Position numbers and translations under genes: made by a program. From Firmicutes bacterium UBA5473 (GTDB lineage: Bacteria; Bacillota; DTU084), in contig DIQB01000085.1 in assembly GCA_002427165.1 (NCBI GenBank), forward strand, positions 1-13,017: 13,017 bases of DNA. Reading direction: 5' to 3'. Below are positions 1-5,860 of the stretch, one piece after another. Numbering within the stretch: the first letter of the stretch is position 1; every line of letters starts with the position of its first letter. Under the pieces are notes generated by a model. It saw only the letters and a program-made list of their open reading frames with translations, searched no databases and was not told where the DNA came from.

Positions 1-257
1 ATTATTACTTGCTAATTATCAATATCGTGGCCTTTGTTGTGGCGGGCTTGGATAAAAGAGCCGCAATCCATCATAGAAGGCGAGTCTCGGAGAAAAACCT
101 CTTCAAACTCGCCTTGGCAGGTGGCTCAGTTGGACTTTATGTGGCAATGCTCAGCTTCCGACACAAAACAAAACACTGGTATTTTATGGTTGGAGTGCCA
201 GGAATTTTACTCCTTTGGCTTATTATCCTGTGGCATGTGAGAAAGTGGATGTTGTAG
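1..257 (+). CDS. DUF1294 family small membrane protein (5' end cut by window edge)
   Basis: A small integral membrane protein of the DUF1294 (YsdA-like) family, of unknown biochemical role. The reading frame is open to the left edge, reading Tyr-Tyr before a TTG at position 9, so the true start probably lies just outside the window. At least 82 residues are visible from that TTG. The family hallmarks are a first hydrophobic helix (about residues 2-14), then GLDKRAA (13-19), a basic segment ending in RRVSEK, a glycine-rich second helix (about 36-49), the diagnostic RHKTKH (51-56), and a third helix (about 61-76). The size fits the family, which is usually 85-100 residues. A terminator follows closely, so it is the end of a separate transcription unit and is not linked to the ribosomal operon. 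The family assignment is firm; no function is inferred. Confidence 0.82.
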   Translation, partial: YYLLIINIVAFVVAGLDKRAAIHHRRRVSEKNLFKLALAGGSVGLYVAMLSFRHKTKHWYFMVGVPGILLLWLIILWHVRKWML

Positions 258-278
258 AGGAGAGGGCAGCATAAAAAT

Positions 279-308
279 ATGCCATTGGCTTTGCAAGTGG
301 CATTTTTT
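279..308 (+). terminator. Rho-independent terminator after the DUF1294 gene
   Basis: ATGCCA (279-284) pairs with TGGCAT (298-303). The stem can be extended by TTG/CAA with a one-base bulge, closing a six-base loop, and runs directly into a run of six T (303-308). It lies 22 bases after the stop of the DUF1294 gene and upstream of the rpsB promoter, so it insulates the two units. Confidence 0.8.
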
Positions 309-356
309 GGTTGGTATTATCAGAATTTTAATTTTTTGTTTTGTGGTAACATTTTC

Positions 357-385
357 TTGCCTAGCTTTTAGCTTTATGCTATACT
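357..385 (+). promoter_or_regulatory. Sigma-A type promoter for the rpsB operon
   Basis: The -35 box is TTGCCT (357-362) and the -10 box is TATACT (380-385), with an exact 17-base spacer. A TG dinucleotide at 377-378 gives an extended -10 element. The region upstream (about 310-350) is strongly A/T-rich and could act as an UP element, as expected for a ribosomal protein operon. Transcription should start near 391-393, giving a leader of roughly 110 nt before the rpsB start codon. Called by eye from consensus; no experimental start site is available. Confidence 0.75.
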
Positions 386-391
386 ACAAAT

Positions 392-502
392 GGTATGTCT
401 AGAACACACGCTTTCGGACCTGATGGGGTTCCGCATTTTGCGGTCTATTCGGGGTTGATGGAAGCGGAGGCTCAAACCCGGACTGGGGAGGAGGTGAAAC
501 AA
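392..502 (+). promoter_or_regulatory. Structured 5' leader of rpsB, possible S2 autoregulatory leader
   Basis: Between the predicted transcription start and the rpsB ATG lie about 110 nt with several possible hairpins. GGACC (416-420) can pair with GG(T)TCC (427-432). CCGCA (431-435) pairs with TGCGG (439-443) around a TTT loop. A longer stem of 450-458 with 472-480 has one mismatch. The first two share bases 431-432, so they could compete. The leader ends in AGGAGGTGA (489-497), a perfect anti-Shine-Dalgarno match six or fewer bases from the ATG. Ribosomal protein S2 is known to repress its own mRNA in other bacteria; that this leader does so is inference, because I cannot match it to a known leader family by eye. 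Confidence 0.4.
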
Positions 503-1228
503 ATGGCCATCATTTCCATGAAACAGCTGTTGGAAGCTGGTGTACACTTCGGACACCAGACCCGTCGTTGGAACCCTAAGATGGCACCATATATCTTCAC
601 CCAGCGCAATGGAATCTATATCATCGACCTGCAGAAAACTGTCCGCAAGATCGAGGATGCATACAACTTCGTCAGAGAAGTTGCAGCAAGTGGACAATCA
701 ATTCTCTTCGTGGGAACTAAAAAGCAGGCTTTTGATTCCATTCAAGAGGAAGCAAACCGCTGTGGGATGTTTTTCGTGAATCAGCGCTGGCTAGGTGGTA
801 CACTCACCAACTTCAGAACTATTCGCAGCCGCGTTGCTCGTCTGAAAAAGATCGAGCAAATGAAGGAGGACGGCACATACGACGTCCTACCTAAAAAAGA
901 AGTTCTGGAACTGGAGAAGGAAAGGGAGCGCCTGGAGCGTTTTCTAGGTGGGATTCGCGATATGGACACCTTACCAGGTGCCATGTTCGTAGTGGACCCA
1001 CGCAAAGAGAGGATCGCCATCGCTGAGGCCAGAAAACTAGGTATTCCTATCGTGGCAATCGTAGATACTAACTGCGATCCCGACGAGGTGGATTACGTAA
1101 TCCCTGGCAACGACGATGCAATTCGTGCTGTCCGTCTCCTTACTTCTAAGATGGCAGATGCTGTGATCGAGGCAAGAGAGGGACAACAGGGCGAAGATCT
1201 AGAAGAGGATGCCGTTGAGGCAGAATAG
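503..1228 (+). CDS. rpsB: 30S ribosomal protein S2 (uS2)
   Basis: Small-subunit ribosomal protein S2, which binds late in 30S assembly near the platform and is needed for S1 recruitment where S1 is present. The product is 241 residues, the usual length. The N-terminus MAIISMKQLLEAGVHFGHQ is nearly the same as in other Gram-positive S2 proteins. Further family blocks are RRWNPKM (21-27), the IYIIDLQKT segment (39-46), FVNQRWLGGTLTNF (91-104), and LPGAMFVVDPRKE followed by IVAIVDTNCDPD (158-194). The C-terminal tail is acidic. The start at 503 is chosen because AGGAGGTGA sits six or fewer bases upstream and the N-terminus aligns with homologues. The frame stays open back to an ATG at 395, but that codon lies at the predicted transcription start and the extension has no family similarity. 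It is first gene of the operon, followed by tsf. Confidence 0.97.
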   Translation: MAIISMKQLLEAGVHFGHQTRRWNPKMAPYIFTQRNGIYIIDLQKTVRKIEDAYNFVREVAASGQSILFVGTKKQAFDSIQEEANRCGMFFVNQRWLGGTLTNFRTIRSRVARLKKIEQMKEDGTYDVLPKKEVLELEKERERLERFLGGIRDMDTLPGAMFVVDPRKERIAIAEARKLGIPIVAIVDTNCDPDEVDYVIPGNDDAIRAVRLLTSKMADAVIEAREGQQGEDLEEDAVEAE

Positions 1229-1230
1229 CC

Positions 1231-1254
1231 GTAGGCGGGCGTAAGCCCGCCTAC
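1231..1254 (+). other. Perfect 10-bp hairpin with GTAA tetraloop between rpsB and tsf
   Basis: GTAGGCGGGC (1231-1240) and GCCCGCCTAC (1245-1254) are exact reverse complements around a GTAA loop, a GNRA-type tetraloop in RNA. It begins two bases after the rpsB stop codon. No T-run follows (next bases TTAAG), so it is not an intrinsic terminator. The tsf ribosome binding site begins eight bases after the stem. Likely roles are mRNA 3'-end protection, an RNase processing site or partial attenuation that sets the S2 to EF-Ts ratio; these are inference. Confidence 0.8.
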
Positions 1255-1275
1255 TTAAGAGAGGAGGTTCGTAAC

Positions 1276-1923
1276 ATGGCAGTTACAGCACAGATGGTAA
1301 AGGAGCTGCGGGAGCGTACTGGAGCCGGGATGATGGATTGCAAAAAGGTCCTGGTTGAAACCGATGGCGACGTAGAGAAAGCTATAGAGTTTCTCCGGGA
1401 GCGGGGTCTCGCCGCCGCAGCAAAGAAAGCAGGCAGAATCGCAGCAGAGGGTTTAGTTGACAGTTACATCCATCCAGGCGGCAGAGTTGGCGTTCTGGTT
1501 GAGGTAAACTGCGAAACAGATTTTGTGGCCAAAACCGAGGACTACCAAGGTTTGGTCCGAGATATTGCCATGCAGATTGCAGCAGCAAAACCTGAGTACG
1601 TAAAGCGAGAAGAAGTCTCCGCAGATATTTTGGAAAAGGAAAAGGCCATCTACCGAGCCCAGGCCTTAGAAGAGGGAAAACCTGAGAAGATCGTGGATAA
1701 AATTGTGCAGGGCCGCATTGAGAAATACTACAAAGAAGTATGTCTTCTTGAGCAGCCTTTCATTAAAGATCCAGATAAAACAGTCCAGGATGTAATTACC
1801 GAAGCTATAGCCAGGATCGGAGAGAACATTTCAGTTCGTCGCTTTGCACGTTTTGAGCGTGGAGAGGGTTTGGAGAAGCGGCAATGCGATTTAGCAGCTG
1901 AAGTGGCCGCACAGCTGAAATAA
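1276..1923 (+). CDS. tsf: Elongation factor Ts (short form)
   Basis: Guanine nucleotide exchange factor that reloads EF-Tu with GTP in the cytoplasm during translation elongation. The product is 215 residues, the short form seen in Thermus and many Clostridia, against about 280-295 in E. coli or B. subtilis. Part of the C-terminal core is missing by comparison, and this is normal for the short class. The UBA-like N-terminal domain carries LRERTGAGMMDCKKVL (11-26) and the AIEFLRERGL helix. The second signature, EVNCETDFVAK (76-86), contains the TDFV segment (81-84) that contacts EF-Tu. The core ends with GENISVRRFARF (182-193). The ATG at 1276 has AGGAGGT (1262-1268) seven bases upstream. It is co-transcribed with rpsB in essentially all bacteria; here a stable hairpin separates the two and a terminator-like element follows. 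Confidence 0.97.
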   Translation: MAVTAQMVKELRERTGAGMMDCKKVLVETDGDVEKAIEFLRERGLAAAAKKAGRIAAEGLVDSYIHPGGRVGVLVEVNCETDFVAKTEDYQGLVRDIAMQIAAAKPEYVKREEVSADILEKEKAIYRAQALEEGKPEKIVDKIVQGRIEKYYKEVCLLEQPFIKDPDKTVQDVITEAIARIGENISVRRFARFERGEGLEKRQCDLAAEVAAQLK

Positions 1924-1953
1924 GGGGGACACGGAGGCCGTGTTCCCTTTTTT
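1924..1953 (+). terminator. Terminator-like hairpin between tsf and pyrH (terminator or attenuator)
   Basis: The stem pairs 1925-1934 with 1938-1947: GGGGACACGG with CCGTGTTCCC, ten base pairs including one G-T wobble, around an AGG loop. A further G-T pair is possible at its base. Six T follow directly (1948-1953). The element begins at the first base after the tsf stop and ends only 20 bases before the pyrH start. No promoter fits in that gap, so it probably terminates only part of the transcripts. Confidence 0.85.
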
Positions 1954-1973
1954 ATAGAAACGGAGGGCACAGG

Positions 1974-2690
1974 GTGGGTAAATATCGGAGAATTATCCTT
2001 AAAATAAGTGGAGAAGCCTTAGCAGGAGAACGAGGCTATGGCATAGATCATGAAATATTGCATACCATCGCCCAAGAGGTAAAACAGGTGCAGCAGACAG
2101 GGATTGAAGTGGCCATCGTCGTGGGAGGCGGCAATATTTGGCGAGGTGTTGCAGGCAGCGCCCAAGGCCTAGATCGCACCACTGCCGACTACATGGGGAT
2201 GCTCGCCACCACCATCAACTCTTTGGCTTTGCAAGATGCTTTAGAAAAACTAGATGTAGAGACCAGGGTGCTCAGCGCCATCGAGATGCGGGAGATTGCA
2301 GAACCCTACATTCGCAGACGTGCCATGCGTCACTTGGAAAAAAATAGAGTTGTGATTTTTGCTTGCGGCACTGGGAACCCCTATTTTTCCACAGATACAA
2401 CTGCAGCACTGAGAGCTGCAGAATTGGAAGCAGAAGTGATTCTCATGGCCAAAGGCGTGGATGGTGTCTATGATGCAGACCCCAAAAAGCATCCTAAAGC
2501 CAATCGCTATGAGCGATTGAGCCATTTGGATCTACTGCAGCGAGGCCTTGGGGTAATGGATGCCACAGCCGCGTCCTTATGCATGGATAATAATATACCC
2601 ATCGTTGTTTTCAATATCACCAAACAAGGGAACATACTCAAAGCAGCTGAGGGTGCCGATATTGGCACTGTAGTGGGAAGGGAGGAATAA
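1974..2690 (+). CDS. pyrH: UMP kinase (uridylate kinase)
   Basis: Phosphorylates UMP to UDP with ATP, the committed step from de novo UMP to UTP and CTP. The bacterial enzyme is a hexamer of the amino-acid kinase fold, unrelated to eukaryotic UMP/CMP kinases, and is usually feedback-inhibited by UTP. The 238-residue product is of full length. Visible motifs are KISGEAL (10-16) for phosphate binding, VVGGGNIWRG (49-58), the DYMGMLATTINSLALQDAL stretch (72-90), GTGNPYFSTDTTAALRAAE (132-150) for UMP contact, KGVDGVYDADP (160-170) and the GLGVMDATA segment (191-199). The start is GTG, with GGAGGG at 1962-1967 seven bases upstream, and it gives the conserved N-terminus M-x-KYRRIILKISGEAL. It follows a terminator-like hairpin and is separated from frr by only four bases. 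Confidence 0.97.
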   Translation: MGKYRRIILKISGEALAGERGYGIDHEILHTIAQEVKQVQQTGIEVAIVVGGGNIWRGVAGSAQGLDRTTADYMGMLATTINSLALQDALEKLDVETRVLSAIEMREIAEPYIRRRAMRHLEKNRVVIFACGTGNPYFSTDTTAALRAAELEAEVILMAKGVDGVYDADPKKHPKANRYERLSHLDLLQRGLGVMDATAASLCMDNNIPIVVFNITKQGNILKAAEGADIGTVVGREE

Positions 2691-2694
2691 AAAA

Positions 2695-3252
2695 ATGGCG
2701 GATCAAATATTTGTCCGCGCTAAGGAAAAAATGGAGGGGGCCCTTGAGGTGGCTAAAAGGGAATTCGCCACCTTACGCACAGGCAGGGCCAACCCAGGAC
2801 TTGTGGAGCGATTGCAAATCGATTACTATGGCACACCCACACCTCTGAACCAGTTAGCTAACATTTCTACCCCTGAACCACGACTCCTACTAATTGCGCC
2901 TTGGGATAAGAGCTCAGTTCGGGACATTGAAAAAGCCATTCTTAAAAGCGATCTGGGCCTTACCCCCACAAATGACGGCCAGCAGATTCGCATAGCCATC
3001 CCTCCCCTTACTGAGGAGAGACGGCGTGAGATGGTCAAGCTTGCCAAGAAGATCGCAGAAGAGCGGCGAGTGGCAGTCCGGGCTGCCCGCAGAGACAGTA
3101 ACGATGAGATTAAGGCCCTAGAGAAAAAAGGCGATTTGCCCGAAGATGATAGCCACCGCTTGCAAGATGAGATGCAAAAGCTCACAGACAAATACATCGG
3201 TCAGGTGGATGGGCTCTTGGAACGCAAGGAAAAAGAGATCATGGAAATTTAA
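2695..3252 (+). CDS. frr: Ribosome recycling factor
   Basis: Splits the post-termination ribosome together with EF-G so that subunits can start a new round. The product is 185 residues, exactly the usual size. Domain I is the three-helix bundle formed by the N-terminal helix (about 1-28) and the long C-terminal helices (about 105-185). Domain II is the small beta sandwich (about 31-104). Family blocks are FATLRTGRANPGL (24-36), YYGTPTPLNQLA (44-55), APWDKSSVRDIEKAI (68-82), the SDLGLTPTNDGQQIRI segment (85-100), IPPLTEERRREMVK (102-115) and RRDSNDEIK (132-140). The ribosome binding site GGGAGGAA lies inside the last codons of pyrH, four bases before its stop ends, so translation of the two is probably coupled. 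A strong terminator follows. Confidence 0.97.
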   Translation: MADQIFVRAKEKMEGALEVAKREFATLRTGRANPGLVERLQIDYYGTPTPLNQLANISTPEPRLLLIAPWDKSSVRDIEKAILKSDLGLTPTNDGQQIRIAIPPLTEERRREMVKLAKKIAEERRVAVRAARRDSNDEIKALEKKGDLPEDDSHRLQDEMQKLTDKYIGQVDGLLERKEKEIMEI

Positions 3253-3258
3253 TGAAGA

Positions 3259-3286
3259 GGCCCCTTGCCCTCAAGGGGCTTTTTTT
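3259..3286 (+). terminator. Strong intrinsic terminator between frr and uppS
   Basis: GCCCCTTG (3260-3267) and CAAGGGGC (3272-3279) form a perfect eight-base-pair stem around a CCCT loop, with a possible ninth G-T pair. Seven T follow (3280-3286). This is a textbook Rho-independent terminator, six bases after the frr stop codon. The uppS start codon is only 17 bases past the T-run, and that gap is filled by its ribosome binding site. Either transcription reads through partially or uppS has a promoter inside frr that also has to cross this hairpin. Confidence 0.9.
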
Positions 3287-3303
3287 CTTGGGAGGAGATC
3301 ACA

Positions 3304-4011
3304 ATGGAGTTGGGCTCCCTGCCTCGGCACATAGCCATTATCATGGACGGCAATGGCCGCTGGGCACAACAAAGAGGCCTTCCTAGAACCTTCGGCCACA
3401 AAGAAGGCATGGCAGCCCTGCGCAGAACAGTGGAGAAGGTGGTGGAACTCAAAATACCTTACCTCACAGTTTACGCCTTTTCCACTGAGAATTGGCAGCG
3501 GCCCCACGGAGAAGTATCATTCCTCATGGGTCTGATTCAAGAATACATGAAAAAGGAAATTAAGGCCCTGGAGCGAAATAATATAAGGATCCAAATTTTA
3601 GGCTGTCCTGATTCTCTGCCCACTGGCGCCTACAGGGCAGTTGTGGAAGCCCAAAAGCAAACCGCACACAATACCGGCACCACCTTATCGGTGGCCTTAA
3701 ACTACGGTGGTAGGGCAGAGCTTGTAGTGGCTGCACAAAAGCTTGCCTGTGACGTCTTAGCAGGAGAGCTTAAATGGGACCAGATCGATGAGGAGAAACT
3801 AGCAGCTAAACTATATACCCACCAAATACCAGATCCTGATCTCCTCATTCGTACCGGCGGAGAGATGCGCCTGAGCAATTTTTTGCTCTGGCAATTAGCC
3901 TATGCAGAGCTCTGGATTACAGCTACGCTCTGGCCGGACTTTACCGCCGAGGACTTACAGGAGGCGATTGAAGATTACAGGCAGCGAACACGCAGATTTG
4001 GCAAAATCTAA
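3304..4011 (+). CDS. uppS: Undecaprenyl diphosphate synthase (cis-prenyltransferase)
   Basis: Adds eight isopentenyl units in cis to farnesyl diphosphate, giving the C55 lipid carrier used for peptidoglycan and other wall polymers; it works at the inner face of the membrane. The product is 235 residues. Visible motifs are MDGNGRWA (14-21) with the catalytic Asp15, FGHKEGM (30-36), VYAFSTENWQRP (57-68), and RTGGEMRLSNFLLWQLAYAE (183-202). In the last, Arg183, Arg189 and Ser191 match the diphosphate-binding residues and Glu202 the magnesium ligand of the E. coli enzyme. The chosen start has AGGAG (3293-3297) six bases upstream. The in-frame ATG at 3265 lies in the terminator stem and was rejected. 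The 3' end overlaps the start of cdsA by 14 bases, as expected for coupled translation. Confidence 0.96.
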   Translation: MELGSLPRHIAIIMDGNGRWAQQRGLPRTFGHKEGMAALRRTVEKVVELKIPYLTVYAFSTENWQRPHGEVSFLMGLIQEYMKKEIKALERNNIRIQILGCPDSLPTGAYRAVVEAQKQTAHNTGTTLSVALNYGGRAELVVAAQKLACDVLAGELKWDQIDEEKLAAKLYTHQIPDPDLLIRTGGEMRLSNFLLWQLAYAELWITATLWPDFTAEDLQEAIEDYRQRTRRFGKI

Positions 4012-4795
4012 AGATCTCGCGCAGCGGATCGCAACTGCTGTGTGGGGGATCCCCCTTCTTGTGGGCATCATTTGGTATGGGGGGCTACCTCTGAAGCTTT
4101 TGGTGCTAGCTTTAAGCGGCATTGCCTGCTGGGAATACCGGGGCCTTGTGCTCCGCAAAGTTGGAGATCCTAGCTCCTTGGGGCTTTTCGGCGGTATGCT
4201 CGTGCTATTCGCCTCCCTGGGAACTGGTAATCTTCCTTTCTCAGTAGCCATAGCGCTCCTAGTCTTGCTTAATTTTGCCCTAGCTGTGAGAAGATACAAA
4301 AAGGGTTCGCCCCTGGCCAATGCTGGCTACGCCATGGGGGGCGCACTTTATGTGAGCATGTTCAATTTTCTAATTCTCCTGCGGGATCTGCCCGCAGCCT
4401 GGGGCAACTTTGCCCTCTATGGACTTTTTCTCACCTGGGCCACAGATGTGGCAGCATATTTTATCGGTGTCAGGTGGGGGAAAACACCTCTGGCCCCGAA
4501 CTTGAGCCCTAAAAAGAGCAAAGAGGGCTCTGTGGCAGGTCTTGTGGGCAGTGCCATAGCCGGAGCCGCCTTTGGCACCTGGTTCGGCTGGCCCCTCATT
4601 TGGGGAGGGATAATTGGGCTTTTGATTGGCCTTGCAGCCCAGGTGGGGGATCTGGCTGAATCCGCCTTAAAACGAGATGCAGGGGTGAAGGATGCAGGAA
4701 AAATCCTGCCGGGTCATGGCGGGGTTTTGGATCGTTTCGATAGTCTTTTATTTGTGGCTCCAGTTCTTTATCTTCTCATCGGGCTATTAGCATAA
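3998..4795 (+). CDS. cdsA: Phosphatidate cytidylyltransferase (CDP-diacylglycerol synthase)
   Basis: Makes CDP-diacylglycerol from phosphatidic acid and CTP, the branch point for phosphatidylglycerol, cardiolipin and related lipids. It is a polytopic membrane protein with about eight hydrophobic helices spread over 265 residues. The family signature is complete at 222-248: Ser222, Lys225-Arg226, Lys231-Asp232, His240-Gly-Gly, Asp245-Arg and Asp248. An upstream block, WATDVAAYFIGVRWGKTPLA (147-166) with SPKKSKEG (170-177), is also typical. The start is uncertain. I chose TTG at 3998 because the protein then begins M-AKSKDLAQRIATAVWGIPLL, which aligns with other CdsA N-termini, and overlaps uppS by 14 bases. 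No good ribosome binding site is visible there, so expression probably depends on ribosomes finishing uppS. An ATG at 3902 would add 32 residues read out of frame from uppS and is unlikely. Confidence 0.94.
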   Translation: MAKSKDLAQRIATAVWGIPLLVGIIWYGGLPLKLLVLALSGIACWEYRGLVLRKVGDPSSLGLFGGMLVLFASLGTGNLPFSVAIALLVLLNFALAVRRYKKGSPLANAGYAMGGALYVSMFNFLILLRDLPAAWGNFALYGLFLTWATDVAAYFIGVRWGKTPLAPNLSPKKSKEGSVAGLVGSAIAGAAFGTWFGWPLIWGGIIGLLIGLAAQVGDLAESALKRDAGVKDAGKILPGHGGVLDRFDSLLFVAPVLYLLIGLLA

Positions 4796-4807
4796 AGAGG
4801 TGTGATT

Positions 4808-5845
4808 ATGAGCAACGGCCAAAAAGCAGCCCTGTGGGCAGTAGCTATCGCAGTTTGCCTTTACATCTTCTTCCGCTATTTTCTTGCCTACTTAACCCCA
4901 TTTATTGTGGCGTTAGTGATCACAGCGCTAATTGGGCCTGCAGTGGACTGGCTGGAGAAACATACAAAAGTGGGCAGGGGCTGGGCCACTTTGTTCGCCC
5001 TGCTCTTTTTTGTTTTTCTCGTGGTGCTGTTTTTGGTGCTAGGAATCACCAGCCTCTACACTGAGCTCCAGGATCTCTTGCGAACACTACCCAAATACCA
5101 GGTGAACATCTCCCGGTTTCTTGAAAGCTGGCTGAAGGAATTACAATTCCTCTACAGACGATTGCCAGAGCCTGTGCTCTCGGCCCTTGAGGCCAGTCCT
5201 GATCTACTTTACTTGCGGGTGGAAAAATTGGCAACTGCCATCATCAATTGGGTGGTGGGTCTGCCGAACCTTCTAGTTACCCTCACCATCAGCTTTATTG
5301 CCTCCTTCTTCATGACCCGGGATCATCATTATCTACGCAAAGAGCTCATCGGCATGTTACCTCCAACCTGGAGGCAGCCCGCCCGACAGGTAGGGCAAGA
5401 TGTAATCGCTGCTGTCTTGGGTTTTGTGCGCTCCCAGCTGATCCTGATCACAATCAGTGGCCTGGTCTCCTTTGTGGCCCTGGTAATCTTGAGGGTTAAA
5501 TATGCACTGCTTCTGGCCTTACTCGTAGCTATCCTAGATCTATTGCCCCTGATCGGCCCCTCAGCTTTTTATCTCCCCTGGATCGGCTACCAGCTGCTAG
5601 TGGGCAACTATTCATTTGCACTTGCCCTTTTGTCTGTGCTGGTAGTGGGCTTTCTCATACGACAAATGCTGGAGCCCAGGATCGTAGGTTCCCAGCTAGG
5701 CCTCCATCCTCTAGCCACGCTGATGGGCATCTACCTCGGCTTTCGTCTTTTTGGCACCTTTGGTCTTTTTTTGGGTCCAGTGCTGGTGATCACCTTCAAG
5801 GCCATCGCCCGAGGTTTCATCGTACCCATGTTCTCTCAACAATAG
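4808..5845 (+). CDS. AI-2E family membrane protein, YtvI-like
   Basis: A polytopic membrane protein of the AI-2E transporter (PerM) family, closest in pattern to the sporulation integral membrane protein YtvI. It is 345 residues with about eight helices: roughly 8-45 as two, 57-82, 148-170, 205-228, 232-255, 268-288 and 300-328. Between the third and fourth helices lies a soluble amphipathic segment (about 83-145), as usual for the family. The conserved C-terminal part reads LLPLIGPSAFYLPWIGYQLL (245-264), then RQMLEPRIVGSQLGLHPLAT (285-304) and a G-F-x-LFGTFGLFLGPVL block. Members are proposed to export small molecules or sodium, but the substrate here is unknown. ATG 4808 is favoured over GTG 4802 because AGAGG (4796-4800) lies seven bases before the ATG. 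It sits 12 bases after cdsA and just before dxr, a place where B. subtilis has no gene. YtvI itself is linked to endospore formation, but that role cannot be assumed. Confidence 0.85.
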   Translation: MSNGQKAALWAVAIAVCLYIFFRYFLAYLTPFIVALVITALIGPAVDWLEKHTKVGRGWATLFALLFFVFLVVLFLVLGITSLYTELQDLLRTLPKYQVNISRFLESWLKELQFLYRRLPEPVLSALEASPDLLYLRVEKLATAIINWVVGLPNLLVTLTISFIASFFMTRDHHYLRKELIGMLPPTWRQPARQVGQDVIAAVLGFVRSQLILITISGLVSFVALVILRVKYALLLALLVAILDLLPLIGPSAFYLPWIGYQLLVGNYSFALALLSVLVVGFLIRQMLEPRIVGSQLGLHPLATLMGIYLGFRLFGTFGLFLGPVLVITFKAIARGFIVPMFSQQ

Positions 5846-5860
5846 AAGGCGGTGGTTTTG

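Noticed and set aside
390..458. Short upstream reading frame of 22 codons in the rpsB leader
   Set aside because: Its ATG lies at or before the predicted first transcribed base and has no ribosome binding site; nothing suggests a leader peptide.
395..502. N-terminal extension of S2 from an ATG at 395
   Set aside because: That ATG lies at the predicted transcription start with no ribosome binding site, the extension has no S2 similarity, and the start at 503 has a perfect site and the expected N-terminus.
3265..3303. N-terminal extension of UppS from an ATG-like start at 3265
   Set aside because: It begins inside the terminator stem; the ATG at 3304 has a good ribosome binding site and gives the conserved N-terminus.
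3902..3997. Longer CdsA starting at ATG 3902
   Set aside because: The extra 32 residues come from uppS read in another frame and are hydrophilic without family similarity.
2826..4320. Open reading frames of 120 or so codons on the minus strand opposite frr (2826-3197) and cdsA (3955-4320)
   Set aside because: They are low-complexity shadows, rich in Arg and Ser, of well-identified genes and have no recognisable domains.
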